Assembly: GCA_009379825.1 (NCBI GenBank)
Contig: WHTA01000002.1
Span: 62,001-126,000 of the forward strand
Direction of reading: 5' to 3'
Length of the DNA stretch: 64,000 nt
From: Streptosporangiales bacterium
Lineage (GTDB): Bacteria > Actinomycetota > Actinomycetes > Streptosporangiales > WHST01
Shown: one piece after another, positions 18,752 through 27,713 of the stretch
Layout of the letters: every line of letters starts with the position of its first letter
Numbering within the stretch: position 1 is the first letter of the stretch
Translations under genes and position numbers: made by a program
Notes under the pieces: generated by a model
Told to the model about the DNA's origin: nothing
Database searches by the model: none
What the model saw: only the letters and a program-made list of their open reading frames with translations

Positions 18752-18854
18752 CCACTGCGGTTCTCGCCGACCACGGGGTGGTCATTGCGCCGCGCGTGGA
18801 CAGGGCTCGAGCACATCAGGTTCGGCTGAGCGAGCGTGACCCCGCCGCGGCAGG

Positions 18855-19742
18855 TCAGTCGGTGGGGCGGGCGCCGGTCTGGACGAGGACGCGGGCGGCG
18901 AGCGCCGCGCCCGCGGCGAGGGCGTCGGTCGGTGGTGAGCCGGCGCGCCAGTGCGGCAGGAAGCCGGCGCAGAACGCGTCGCCGGCGCCGGTCGGGTCGA
19001 CGACCTCGACCTGGTGGGCCGGGCAGTGCACCGGGTTCTCGCCGTTCGCCGTCCACACGGCGCCCGAGCTGCCCTCGGTGACCACGACGTGCGGGAAGTG
19101 CTTGGTCAGCGCTCGGGCGGCGGCGTACGTGTCGTACTCGCCGGAGAGGAAGCTCGCCTCCGCCTTGTTCGCGACCAGCAGCGTGCCGCCGCGGGCCAGG
19201 CCGAGGAACGTGTCGCCGCCGAGCCGTTCGAGCAGCGGCACCGAAGGGGTGTCGAGCGAGACGGTCGAGCCGCGCTCGATGGCGTAGCTCATGGCGGTCA
19301 TGGCGCCGTCGCGGCCGCCCTCGTGGGCCAGCGGGAAGCCGGACAGGTGCAGGTGGGTGTCCTGGTCGAACACGTCGGGCGGGATGTCCTCCGGCCGCAG
19401 TGCGGCGTTCGCGCCCGGGTCGGGGAACTGGCTGCGGTCGCCGCGCTCGCCGACGATGACGACGCAGGTGCCGGTCGGCCGTGCCTGGTCCATCACCACC
19501 CGGGGGTCGATGCCGTAACCGAGCAGCTCCATCTCCCTGGTGCGGCCGACGACGTCCGGGCCGCGCCTGGCCACGTAGACGACGTGTTCGCCCTGGATGC
19601 CCAGCCAGGCGGCGACGTTCGCGCCTGATCCACCGCCGTAGCTGTCCACCCAGGCCGGGGTGTCCATGCCGAGCGTGACAGGTCCCATGACCCTGGCGAC
19701 CACGTCAGTCATGAGATCGCCGACGACGACAAACCTGCTCAT
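18855..19742 (-). CDS. PfkB-family carbohydrate/nucleoside kinase
   Basis: A 295-residue protein. GGGSGANVAAWLG is the N-terminal substrate/lid motif and VVDPTGAGDAFCAGFL is the C-terminal signature with the catalytic Asp of ribokinase-like kinases. It phosphorylates a sugar or nucleoside with ATP; the exact substrate is unclear. ATG 19742 has GGAG 8 bases upstream. It is a single gene, convergent with the helicase over a 103-base gap without recognisable content. Confidence 0.88.
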   Translation of the reverse strand: MSRFVVVGDLMTDVVARVMGPVTLGMDTPAWVDSYGGGSGANVAAWLGIQGEHVVYVARRGPDVVGRTREMELLGYGIDPRVVMDQARPTGTCVVIVGERGDRSQFPDPGANAALRPEDIPPDVFDQDTHLHLSGFPLAHEGGRDGAMTAMSYAIERGSTVSLDTPSVPLLERLGGDTFLGLARGGTLLVANKAEASFLSGEYDTYAAARALTKHFPHVVVTEGSSGAVWTANGENPVHCPAHQVEVVDPTGAGDAFCAGFLPHWRAGSPPTDALAAGAALAARVLVQTGARPTD

Positions 19743-19878
19743 GTCCCACTCCGTCTCGGGCGTCGCGGTCGTCCCTGTGTGCCAAACCGTACAAGGGGAC
19801 CGGGTGATTGTTCGCGGACACTCCGCGCGGGTAGCCGGATCGGGACGAGTATTCCCTGCACAGCGGACCGGGACGTGA

Positions 19879-19911
19879 CGAACCCCACCGGACGGTGTCC
19901 GGTGGAGTTCG
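19879..19911 (-). terminator. Hairpin terminator after the DMT-GT4 gene
   Basis: CGAACCCCACCGGAC (19879-19893) pairs with 19897-19911 around a 3-base loop; the one mismatch is a G-U pair in the minus-strand transcript, giving a 15-bp stem. It begins 18 bases after the stop of the fusion gene at 19930. Confidence 0.75.
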
Positions 19912-19929
19912 CCTCTGACCCGCTTCTCG

Positions 19930-22008
19930 TCAGGCGGCGACGGGTTCGGATGCGCCGCGACGGGCGGGCAGCCGGAAGCCGGTGACCTCGCCGTAGATCT
20001 GCTCGAACCGCTGCAGCGAGGCGGTCTGGTCGTGGCCCATGGCGATGACCAGGCTCTCCCGCCCCATCCGGGCCCGCAGCGTGTCGTCGGTGAGGATCGT
20101 GCGGACGTGCTCGCCGAGCTCGGCGTGGTTGCGCGGCCGGTGCAGGAAGCCGTTCCTGCCGTGCTGGCAGAGGTGCGGCAGTGCCATGGCGTCGGCGGCG
20201 ACCACCGGCCGCCCGGTGGCCATCGCCTCCAGCGTGACCAGGCTCTGCAGCTCGGCCGTCCCCGGCATGCAGAACACGTCGGCGGACGAGTAGAGCCCGG
20301 GCAGGTCCTCGTCGGGGACGTAACCGAGGAACCGGACGTACTCCGCGACCCCGCGGTCGCTCGCCCGCGCCTCCAGGTCGTCGCGCAGGTTGCCGATGCC
20401 GGCGACGACCAGCTCCGCGTCGACGTGTTCCCGCACCGCCGGCAGGGCGTCGACGAGGTCGTCGATGTGCTTCTCCGCGTCGAGCCTGCCGACGAACAGG
20501 ATGCGCTTCCTTTCGCCGTTGTGCGTGCCGTCCGGCTGCGCCTTGAACCGGTCGAGGTCGATGCCGCACGACACCGGTTCCACGTGCTTCCCGATGCCGG
20601 ACGCCGTCACCAGTCGCGCGGCCGTCGGCGTCGGTGTGGTGAGGGCGCTCGCCGGAGCGAACACGCTCGCCAGGTCGTGCCACGCCAGCTTCGTGATGAG
20701 CCTGGCGACCGGCTCGGGCAGCGGCAGGTAGGGCAGCAGGTTCTCCGGCATGAAGTGGTTGGTGGCGACCAGCGGCAGGTTCGTGCGACCGGCCAGGCGG
20801 CACAGCGCGCGGCCGATCAGGAAGTGGTTCTGTACGTGGCTGACGTCCGGCTGCACCTCGGTGCAGACCTCGGCCACGTCGCGGCGCACGGTCGCCGGGT
20901 TGGCGACCCGGAACGTGTGGTGGAACGGCGTGCGTACGGACCGCACCCGGTGCACGGTGATGCCGTCCTCGTACTCCACGACGGCGTCGCCGTCCTCGGC
21001 CGGACAGCAGACGTGCACGTCGTGTCCGCGGGCGGCGAGGCCGTGCGCCAGCCGGTAGGTGAAGAACGCGGCGCCGTTCACCTGCGGTGGGTACGTGTCC
21101 GCGCCGATGAGGACGCGGAGCCCGGCCGTCGGCGCCGGCCGGGCGGTGACGGCAGGTACGAGGTGACCGGTGTAGGGGCGGCGAAACCGACGGCAGAGCA
21201 AGACGACCCCCGTAACGATGAGTGGGACGGCGACAGCGGCGACGAGCACGTCGTCCACCCGGGCGGGCTGGCCGAGGAACAGGCTGCCGATGCCGATCGC
21301 AGCGAGCGGGTCGGTGACGGTGATGACCGCGATGGCGAGGCCGAGCCTGCCGGTCTGGAACGCCGACTGCTGCAGCAGCAGCCCGATCCCCGCGACGGCG
21401 AGGGCGGCGAGTGTGATCCAGCTGAACAGGGCGAGCACACCGGCACCGCCGACGGCGTGCATCAGCGGCCGCAGCAACGCCGACGTCACGCCGAACGCGA
21501 TCCCCGTACCGGCTGCGAGCACGAGCGTGCGTACCGGCCCGGACACCCGCCGTACGACGAGCGCGGCCAGGCCGAGCACGCCAACGACGACACCGGCGAG
21601 CGGCACGACATCGGTGAAGCTGAGCTCGGGCACCGCCGCCGTGGCGCGCAACGTGGTCATCAGCAGTGCCAGGCCGGCGGATACCACCACCGCGCTGACG
21701 ACCTCGCCGGCGAGCGGCCGGCGGCGGCGCAGCAGTGCGGCGGCAGGCACCGCGAAGACGACGGTCATCACACCGATCGGCTGCACGAGCGCCAGCGGCG
21801 CGAAAGCAAGTGCCAGCACGTGGAGTCCGGCGCCCGCTGCGTTGGCCACCACACCGGCGAGCCACCTGGGCCGGTGGACGAGCTGCAGCAGCAGCCGGGG
21901 ATGCAGGCCCTGTGGCGTAATGGCCGCCGCTTGCTGATGCTGGAGAGCGGCACCGACGGCGTAACACGCGGCACCCGCGAGCGCCAGGACCATGGCAAGC
22001 ACTGTCAT
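19930..22008 (-). CDS. Fusion of a DMT-type permease with a GT4 glycosyltransferase
   Basis: A 692-residue protein. Residues 1 to about 275 form nine or ten membrane helices with internal duplication (QPIGVMTVVFAVPAAALL ... VTDPLAAIGIGSLFLGQPAR), as in drug/metabolite transporters (EamA/NIPA-like). After a short linker, residues from about 295 onward are a GT-B glycosyltransferase: GADTYPPQVNGAAFFTYRLA, HVQNHFLIGRAL, ILFVGRLDAEKHIDDLVDAL, GYVPDEDLPGLYSSADVF and the E-x7-E-like LQSLVTLEAMATGRPVVA, as in GT4 phosphatidylinositol mannosyltransferase-like enzymes. The reading frame is continuous with no sign of a frameshift. It may couple lipid or sugar flipping to glycosylation at the inner face; this is inference. 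Confidence 0.88.
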   Translation of the reverse strand: MTVLAMVLALAGAACYAVGAALQHQQAAAITPQGLHPRLLLQLVHRPRWLAGVVANAAGAGLHVLALAFAPLALVQPIGVMTVVFAVPAAALLRRRRPLAGEVVSAVVVSAGLALLMTTLRATAAVPELSFTDVVPLAGVVVGVLGLAALVVRRVSGPVRTLVLAAGTGIAFGVTSALLRPLMHAVGGAGVLALFSWITLAALAVAGIGLLLQQSAFQTGRLGLAIAVITVTDPLAAIGIGSLFLGQPARVDDVLVAAVAVPLIVTGVVLLCRRFRRPYTGHLVPAVTARPAPTAGLRVLIGADTYPPQVNGAAFFTYRLAHGLAARGHDVHVCCPAEDGDAVVEYEDGITVHRVRSVRTPFHHTFRVANPATVRRDVAEVCTEVQPDVSHVQNHFLIGRALCRLAGRTNLPLVATNHFMPENLLPYLPLPEPVARLITKLAWHDLASVFAPASALTTPTPTAARLVTASGIGKHVEPVSCGIDLDRFKAQPDGTHNGERKRILFVGRLDAEKHIDDLVDALPAVREHVDAELVVAGIGNLRDDLEARASDRGVAEYVRFLGYVPDEDLPGLYSSADVFCMPGTAELQSLVTLEAMATGRPVVAADAMALPHLCQHGRNGFLHRPRNHAELGEHVRTILTDDTLRARMGRESLVIAMGHDQTASLQRFEQIYGEVTGFRLPARRGASEPVAA

Positions 22009-22096
22009 CGATGAGCCCTTTCGCGAACGTGAATTCGTGTTCTCCAGCCTGGTCGCGAACGGCGGGCGCAGCCATGGCGCGGGCGCCCGGAAGGTT

Positions 22097-22114
22097 GGTG
22101 GGGTTTACCCCACC
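22097..22114. promoter_or_regulatory. Inverted repeat in the divergent control region of the two-component system
   Basis: GGTGGGG (22097-22103) and CCCCACC (22108-22114) form a perfect inverted repeat with a 4-base spacer. It lies in the 199-base gap between the DMT-GT4 gene and the histidine kinase gene, about 94 bases before the kinase start. It may be a regulator site or part of a leader hairpin. No promoter elements could be fixed. Confidence 0.4.
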
Positions 22115-22207
22115 TCCCGTAGGTGGCTTACCTGATGTCCGCCTCCATGCTGGCCGCCTAAGGTGAAGCACGAGGTGACGTGGACACGTCGAGGAGAAGA
22201 CCAGGAA

Positions 22208-23497
22208 ATGACGGCATCCGAGCCGCCTGTCGAGGACGGCGCGCGGTCTGGTCAGGCGGAGCCGGGCCGGCTGCCGCCGTGGTTGCGCGCACCGTTGACG
22301 TGGACGCCGTGGAAGTACACGATCCACGTGCTCCTCGGGCTCATCCTCGGCGTGCTGTACTTCGCGCTCGTCCCGCCGTTCACCGCGCTGGCGTTGGTCA
22401 CGACGCCGTTCCTCTTCCTCGGTACGCCGTTGCTGTGGCTGAGCATGGGGTTGGCGCGCGCGTTCGCGAACCTGGACCGGGCGCGGTTGCGCGGTTTCGC
22501 CGGCGTGGACGTACCGCCGAGCCCGCTCGAGGGCAGGACGGGTGTCGTGCGTTCGCTGTCCACGCTGCTGCGGTCGCGGGACAGGTGGCGCGAGATCGGG
22601 TACTGCCTCGCACGCCTGCCGGTGAGCGCCGTGCAGGCCGGCCTGGTGGGCGGTAGCTGGGGCTTCGGCATCACCCTGCTCACCGGTGCGCCCTTCGTGC
22701 TGTTCGACTCCGGCAGCTGGGCCGTCGCGCAGACGTCGCTGATGCTCGCCGGCGGCGTCGCCCTGCTCGTCACCGCGCCCTGGCTCGCGCGTGCGGCCAT
22801 CATCGTCGACGCCGTCGTCGTACGCAGCCTGCTCGGCCCGAGCGAGAAGGAGCGGCTCACCGAAGAGGTCAGCACCCTACGGACCAGCCGCGCCGGGGTG
22901 GTCGCCGCGGCGGACGCGGAGCGGCGCAGGATCGAGCGCGACCTGCACGACGGCGCGCAGCAGCGGTTGGTCGCGTTGGCGATGGACCTCGGCGTAGCGC
23001 GGGCGCGTTACGCCGACGACCCCGACGAGGTGCGTGTGCTGATCGTCAAGGCGCACGAGGAGTCCAAGGCCGCGTTGGCGGACCTGCGCGAGCTGGTGCG
23101 CGGCATCCACCCTGCAGTGCTGACCGACCGCGGCCTGGACGCGGCACTGTCTGCGCTCGCCGCGCGTTGTGCGGTGCCCGTAGCGGTCGACGTCGACGTG
23201 GCGGAACGGGCGGACCTGACCGTCGAGGCGGCTGCCTACTTCGTGGTCGCCGAGGCGCTGACGAACGTGTCGCGGCATTCTGGTGCCACGCAGGCGAAAA
23301 TCGCCGTCGTCAGGATCGACGACCGGCTGCGCGTGTCGATCGAGGACGACGGGCGCGGTGGCGCGACGATGGCAGCGGGAACCGGCCTGGCCGGTCTGGA
23401 GCGGAGGGTGGCGGCGTTGGACGGTGTCTTCGAGGTGCACAGTCCGTACGGCGGTCCCACCACGATCATCGCGGAGCTGCCATGCGCGTCGTACTAG
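22208..23497 (+). CDS. NarL-type sensor histidine kinase
   Basis: A 429-residue protein from ATG 22208 (GAGGAGAAG upstream). The N-terminal half has about five membrane segments with no large extracellular domain. The HisKA_3 dimerisation domain has the phospho-acceptor in RRIERDLHDGAQQRLVALAM, and the ATPase domain has AEALTNVSRHSGATQ (N box) and SIEDDGRGG, GTGLAGLERRVAALDG (G boxes). It phosphorylates the response regulator encoded immediately downstream, which overlaps it by 16 bases. The signal is unknown; a membrane or cell-envelope cue is plausible given its topology. Confidence 0.92.
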   Translation: MTASEPPVEDGARSGQAEPGRLPPWLRAPLTWTPWKYTIHVLLGLILGVLYFALVPPFTALALVTTPFLFLGTPLLWLSMGLARAFANLDRARLRGFAGVDVPPSPLEGRTGVVRSLSTLLRSRDRWREIGYCLARLPVSAVQAGLVGGSWGFGITLLTGAPFVLFDSGSWAVAQTSLMLAGGVALLVTAPWLARAAIIVDAVVVRSLLGPSEKERLTEEVSTLRTSRAGVVAAADAERRRIERDLHDGAQQRLVALAMDLGVARARYADDPDEVRVLIVKAHEESKAALADLRELVRGIHPAVLTDRGLDAALSALAARCAVPVAVDVDVAERADLTVEAAAYFVVAEALTNVSRHSGATQAKIAVVRIDDRLRVSIEDDGRGGATMAAGTGLAGLERRVAALDGVFEVHSPYGGPTTIIAELPCASY

Positions 23498-24126
23498 CCG
23501 AAGACTCCGTGCTGCTGCGCGAGGGCCTGGTGCGGCTGCTGGAAACCGCCGGCTACGACGTGACGGCGGTGGCGGACGCCGACGAGCTGTTGCGCGCGGT
23601 CGAGGCCGAGCCACCGCATGCCGTGGTGGCGGACGTGCGGATGCCGCCTACGCACACCGACGAGGGGCTGCGGGCGGCACTGGTGATCAGGAAGAACCAT
23701 CCGGACGTCGCCGTACTCGTGCTGTCGCAGTACGTCGAGGAACGTTATGCGGTGGACCTGATCGCGGGGGAGTCGCGCGGGGTCGGCTACCTGCTGAAGG
23801 ACCGGGTCGCCGACGTGGACGAGTTCCTCGCCGCGCTGCGCCGGGTCATCGACGGCGGCACGGCGCTCGACGCGGAGGTGGTCGGGCAGCTGCTGGTCAG
23901 GAGCCGGCGCAGGGACCCGCTCGCCGAGCTGTCGAACCGCGAGCGGGAGGTGCTCGCGCTGATGGCGGAAGGCCGCTCGAACACCGGCATCGCCGAGCAG
24001 CTGGTACTCAGCCACGGTGCGGTCGAGAAGCACGTGAGTGGCATCTTCACCAAGCTGGGCATGCCACCGGGCAGCCAGCACGATCACCGAAGGGTATTGG
24101 CCGTATTACGGTTCCTCGACTCGTGA
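23482..24126 (+). CDS. NarL/LuxR-type response regulator
   Basis: A 214-residue protein starting at ATG 23482 inside the end of the kinase gene. The receiver domain (MRVVLAEDSVLLREGLVRLL) has the acidic pair E7/D8, the phospho-acceptor Asp in VVADVRMPP, and the conserved Lys in GYLLKDRVAD. The C-terminal HTH reads LSNREREVLALMAEGRSNTG, then IAEQLVLSHGAVEKHVSGIF. Partner of the upstream histidine kinase; its targets are unknown and may include its own operon. Confidence 0.93.
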   Translation: MRVVLAEDSVLLREGLVRLLETAGYDVTAVADADELLRAVEAEPPHAVVADVRMPPTHTDEGLRAALVIRKNHPDVAVLVLSQYVEERYAVDLIAGESRGVGYLLKDRVADVDEFLAALRRVIDGGTALDAEVVGQLLVRSRRRDPLAELSNREREVLALMAEGRSNTGIAEQLVLSHGAVEKHVSGIFTKLGMPPGSQHDHRRVLAVLRFLDS

Positions 24127-24160
24127 CCACGGCCGTCCGCCCAATGCCAACATTGGCTCC

Positions 24161-24690
24161 ATGATTGGAACCAGCAAGGATCTGGAAGCCGAGATCCGCA
24201 AGCGGGACGTGTATCCGGACTTCGTGGTCGAACAGATCCAGGACATGGTCGCCGGGGAGTCGATGCGCGACTGGTTCTGTTGGCACCGGGCCCGGCCGGG
24301 CGCAGGCGGCTCGACCGCGCAGGTCCTGATCTTCGCGCTCACCGAGTCGAGGTTCCTGTACCTGAACGCCGACAACACCCCGCACCGCGGCCAGTCGTGC
24401 TGGTCCACCGGTGTCGCCGGCGTGCCGTTGCGTAACGTCACGTCCGTCGTCAGCCGGTCGCGCCGCTACCCGGCGAACGGGGACGGCAAGCCGGACGTGC
24501 CGGACGTCGCGTACCTGCTGGTGAGCTGGAACAGCGACAAGAAGCTCAACGCGACGCCCGACGACGGCAGGTTCTCCGGCAGCCTACGTCGAGCGACGCG
24601 TTGATCCGCGTGGACACCGAGACCGAGGGCGCGGACGGCGTGCGGCGGCTGCGCGCGTTCGGCTCCGGACTGACGCGGGCGGTCGCCCGC
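24161..24690 (+). pseudogene. Divergent DUF5998-like gene, frameshifted
   Basis: From ATG 24161 the frame gives MIGTSKDLEAEIRKRDVYPD ... PLRNVTSVVSRS and closes at 24604 after 147 residues. The neighbouring -1 frame between about 24583 and 24690 reads PTSSDALIRVDTETEGADGV then RRLRAFGSGLTRAVAR, which aligns with the end of the intact DUF5998 gene just downstream (TSDDLTLRVSGTAEGDDAVQ). So the C-terminal part is present but out of frame, with the break at about 24565-24585. If repaired, no stop separates it from the next gene. It is a divergent tandem copy, damaged or misread. Confidence 0.7.
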
Positions 24691-24759
24691 GTTCAGCTGA
24701 CCCGCCGTCCGGCGTTGGTTGCGTCCCTGGCCGGAACGGCGAGGTGCCAGGATGGGGGG

Positions 24760-25335
24760 ATGACGACTAGCACGCTGGATGATCTGCGTACCGAGGTGGA
24801 GCGCTGCGGCTACTTTCCCGAGCTGGTGGTGCACGGGGTCGAGACGGCGCTGGGTAGTGACCCGGCGACGGACTGGATCGTCCACCACGAGGCGACGTTC
24901 GACGTCGAGATGGAGGTACGGCGCCACGTCTCCGTGCTGGTGCTGACCGGTACCCGGCTGCTCGTCCTGCACACCGACGACCACCCGCCGGTCGACGGCG
25001 CCTCGCAGCCGCACGCGACGACGAGCGTCGAAGCGGTGCCGCTGCGCCAGATCCAGTCGGTGCTGTTGAGCTCGGTGATCCCGGAGCCGGCGAACTACGC
25101 GGCCGGCCGGGCGCCTGCCGAGGCCACGCTCACCGTGGGGTGGGGGATCGTCGGCCGGGTCGACCTCGAGCCGGCCAGCTGCGCCGACGAGAACTGCGAG
25201 GCCGACCACGGCTACACCGGGCAGCTCACCTCCGACGACCTCACCCTCCGGGTGAGCGGCACGGCGGAAGGCGACGACGCGGTGCAGCGGTTGGTGGACT
25301 TCGCCGCCGCGCTGTCCGCGGCCACCAGCCGGTGA
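24760..25335 (+). CDS. DUF5998 family protein
   Basis: A 191-residue protein from ATG 24760 after a G-rich ribosome-binding site. Typical family features are TLDDLRTEVERCGYFPELVV at the start, HHEATFDVEMEVRRHVSVLV, VEAVPLRQIQSVLLSSVI, and a cysteine pair in CADENCEADHGYTGQL. It is soluble and its function is unknown. In actinobacteria it is commonly found upstream of a nucleotide-pyrophosphatase-like gene, as here (82 bases downstream). It is the intact copy of a tandem pair. Confidence 0.85.
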   Translation: MTTSTLDDLRTEVERCGYFPELVVHGVETALGSDPATDWIVHHEATFDVEMEVRRHVSVLVLTGTRLLVLHTDDHPPVDGASQPHATTSVEAVPLRQIQSVLLSSVIPEPANYAAGRAPAEATLTVGWGIVGRVDLEPASCADENCEADHGYTGQLTSDDLTLRVSGTAEGDDAVQRLVDFAAALSAATSR

Positions 25336-25416
25336 CAGGCCTTCCGGCCCGCGTCACGCGATGTGACTAGCTGCTGCGGTGAGCCGCTACTGTGACCGGA
25401 TGAATGGGGTGGGCAC

Positions 25417-26547
25417 GTGACACAGCCGCCACCGGTCGTGCCTCGCTACGGTGAGGCGACGCTCGCGGAGCTGCTGCCCTCCGTGCTCGCCGCACACGGT
25501 GTGCCTGGGGAGCAGAACGCGCTGCGGCTGGGCGGCACCGACCGCGGCTGCGTGTTGCTCATCGACGGCCTTGGGCGTGCACAGCTGCGCGCGCACGCGT
25601 CCGCCGCCCCGTTCCTCTCGTCCATGCGGGAGGCCGCGGCGCTGATGTCCGCGGCCCCTTCGACCACCGCGACCAGCCTGGTGTCGTTCGGCACCGGGGT
25701 ACCACCGAGCACCCACGGCGTGCTCGGCTTCAAGGTGCGTATCCCGGGTGAGATGCGGCTGCTCAACCACCTGCACTGGTCGAAGCGGGTGGATCCGGTG
25801 GGCTGGCAGCGCCAGCCCACCGTCTTCGGTCGGGCCACCGCGGCTGGGTTGCCGGCGTTCTTCGTCGGACCGGCGTCGTTCAAGGACTCCGGGCTCACCG
25901 TGGCGGCGACCCGTGGCGCGTCGTTCGTGGCCGCGGAGACGGCCGAGGAACGCATCGACGCCGCGGGCGCCGCACTGACCCGGGTGGACCGCGGCTTCGC
26001 GTACGTCTACTGGGGCGACGTGGACCTCACCGGGCACGTGCACGGTGTCGACTCCGAGGAATGGCGCACGGCCTTGCGCGACGTCGACACACTGACGCAA
26101 CGGCTGACCGAGCGACTGCCTGCGGGCACGGCGCTGTGGGTCACGGCGGACCACGGCATGGTGGACGTCACCGACGGCGACAAGATCGACGTGGAGAGCA
26201 CGCCCGGCATGGCCGACGGTGTGCTGCTGCTCGGCGGTGAGCCGCGGTTCAGGCACATCTACGCGCGGTCGGGAGCCGCGCCCGACGTCCTCCAGGCCTG
26301 GCGTGAGGTGCTGGCCGGCCGGGCGTGGGTGGTGTCCAGGGACGAGGCGGTGGCCGCCGGGTGGTTCGGGCCGAGCATCGAGGCCGGGTTGCTGCCGCGG
26401 ATCGGCGACGTGCTCGCCGTGCCGTACGACCGGTCGGCGATGGTCGCGCCGCGTGCGGAGCCGCAGGGCGCGGCGCTCGTCGGCTACCACGGCTCGCTGA
26501 CCCGCGCCGAGCTCGAGGTGCCGCTGTTGGAGACGCGCGTCGGTTGA
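25417..26547 (+). CDS. Alkaline-phosphatase-superfamily nucleotide pyrophosphatase/phosphodiesterase
   Basis: A 376-residue protein from GTG 25417. LLIDGLGRAQL supplies the first metal Asp, SAAPSTTATSLVSFGTGVPP the nucleophilic Thr with metal ligands, VYWGDVDLTGHVHG the Asp/His metal site, and WVTADHGMVDVTDG the final Asp-His pair. These define the NPP branch of the two-zinc phosphatase superfamily. No signal peptide is seen, so it probably acts in the cytosol. The sulfurtransferase gene follows after 20 bases and may share its transcript. Confidence 0.87.
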   Translation: MTQPPPVVPRYGEATLAELLPSVLAAHGVPGEQNALRLGGTDRGCVLLIDGLGRAQLRAHASAAPFLSSMREAAALMSAAPSTTATSLVSFGTGVPPSTHGVLGFKVRIPGEMRLLNHLHWSKRVDPVGWQRQPTVFGRATAAGLPAFFVGPASFKDSGLTVAATRGASFVAAETAEERIDAAGAALTRVDRGFAYVYWGDVDLTGHVHGVDSEEWRTALRDVDTLTQRLTERLPAGTALWVTADHGMVDVTDGDKIDVESTPGMADGVLLLGGEPRFRHIYARSGAAPDVLQAWREVLAGRAWVVSRDEAVAAGWFGPSIEAGLLPRIGDVLAVPYDRSAMVAPRAEPQGAALVGYHGSLTRAELEVPLLETRVG

Positions 26548-26567
26548 CGCCGGCAGGAGGGAACAAC

Positions 26568-27410
26568 GTGGGTACGTCGGAGCTGGTGCAGGTCGCCGAG
26601 TTGGCCGAGCAGCTGCGCGGTGCCGCGCCGCCGACCTTGCTGGACGTGCGGTGGTCGCTCGGCGGGCCGCCCGGTGAGCTCGCCTACCGGGAGGGTCACC
26701 TGCCGGGCGCGGTGTACGTCGACCTCGACACGGCGCTCGCCGCGCCCCCGGGCGCGGGCGGCCGGCATCCGCTGCCGGCACCGGCCGACTTCGGTGCGTC
26801 CATGCGGGCGGCCGGGGTGTCGCAGGACCGCCCGGTCGTGGTCTACGACGGCGGCGACTGCATGGCCGCCGCACGCGCCTGGTGGTGCCTGGCGTACTAC
26901 GGGCATCGCCAGGTGCGGGTGCTCGACGGCGGGTACCAGGCCTGGGTGGCGGCGGGCGAACCGGTGAGCACCGAGCCACCGGCGCCGTCCACGGGTGACT
27001 TCGAGGCGCGTCCAGGCGGTCTCGAGCTGGTGGACGCGGACGAGGCCGCGGCCGTCGCACGTGCCGGGGTGCTGCTCGACGTACGTACCGGGGAGCGCTA
27101 CCGCGGCGAGACCGAGGCGGTGGACCCGGTCGCCGGACACATCCCCGGCGCGGTCAGCGCGCCGACGGCCGACAATTCCGGGCCGGACGGCAGGTTCCTC
27201 GACGCCGAGGCGCTGCGCGACCGGTTCGACGCGCTCGGCGTCACGGGCGACACGCAGGTCGGTGCATACTGCGGATCCGGCGTCAGCGCCGCGCACACGG
27301 TGTTGGCGCTGCGGCTCGCCGGTGTGCCCGCGGCGCTCTACGTCGGTTCGTGGTCGGACTGGATCACAGACAGCACACGCCCGGTCAGCGTCGGCGAGAA
27401 GCCTGGCTGA
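26568..27410 (+). CDS. Sulfurtransferase with two rhodanese domains
   Basis: A 280-residue protein from GTG 26568 (AGGAGGG 6 bases upstream). The inactive N-terminal rhodanese domain (LLDVRWSLGGPPGELAYREG) and the active C-terminal one (LLDVRTGERYRGETEAVDPV) are separated by a linker. The persulfide-carrying cysteine is in AYCGSGVSAAH; the CGSGV loop is typical of 3-mercaptopyruvate or thiosulfate sulfurtransferases. It moves sulfane sulfur to an acceptor. It follows the phosphodiesterase gene closely. Confidence 0.9.
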   Translation: MGTSELVQVAELAEQLRGAAPPTLLDVRWSLGGPPGELAYREGHLPGAVYVDLDTALAAPPGAGGRHPLPAPADFGASMRAAGVSQDRPVVVYDGGDCMAAARAWWCLAYYGHRQVRVLDGGYQAWVAAGEPVSTEPPAPSTGDFEARPGGLELVDADEAAAVARAGVLLDVRTGERYRGETEAVDPVAGHIPGAVSAPTADNSGPDGRFLDAEALRDRFDALGVTGDTQVGAYCGSGVSAAHTVLALRLAGVPAALYVGSWSDWITDSTRPVSVGEKPG

Positions 27411-27435
27411 CCGGGCGCGGTCGCGATGGCAACGG

Positions 27436-27675
27436 CTAGCTGCCGAGCATCGGGTTGAAGGCGACGTTGTAGACGATCGAGAAGATGCCGACCACGATGC
27501 TGACGATCAACGCGACCGTGTAGAGGGTCTTCGACCCTCCGCTCTGACCCGCCTTCACCATGCCGATGATGGCGATGATCAGGCCGGCGGGCCAGCAGAG
27601 AACGGCACAGATGATGCCGATGATGCCGAGGGTGTTGGACTGCTGGCCGGCAGGTGATCCTTGCGGCGTGCTCAT
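27436..27675 (-). CDS. Small two-helix membrane protein (DUF4190/CD225-like)
   Basis: A 79-residue protein from ATG 27675. A short polar N-terminus (MSTPQGSPAGQQSN) precedes LGIIGIICAVLCWPAGLIIA, a Gly/Lys loop and a second helix VALIVSIVVGIFSIVYNVAF. This two-helix pattern fits DUF4190/CD225-like proteins, often paired with DUF2752 proteins, as here (38-base gap). Function unknown. Confidence 0.8.
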   Translation of the reverse strand: MSTPQGSPAGQQSNTLGIIGIICAVLCWPAGLIIAIIGMVKAGQSGGSKTLYTVALIVSIVVGIFSIVYNVAFNPMLGS

Positions 27676-27713
27676 GCAGATTCCTTTCGGGGTTGCGTGG
27701 GACGTCGTCCCGA

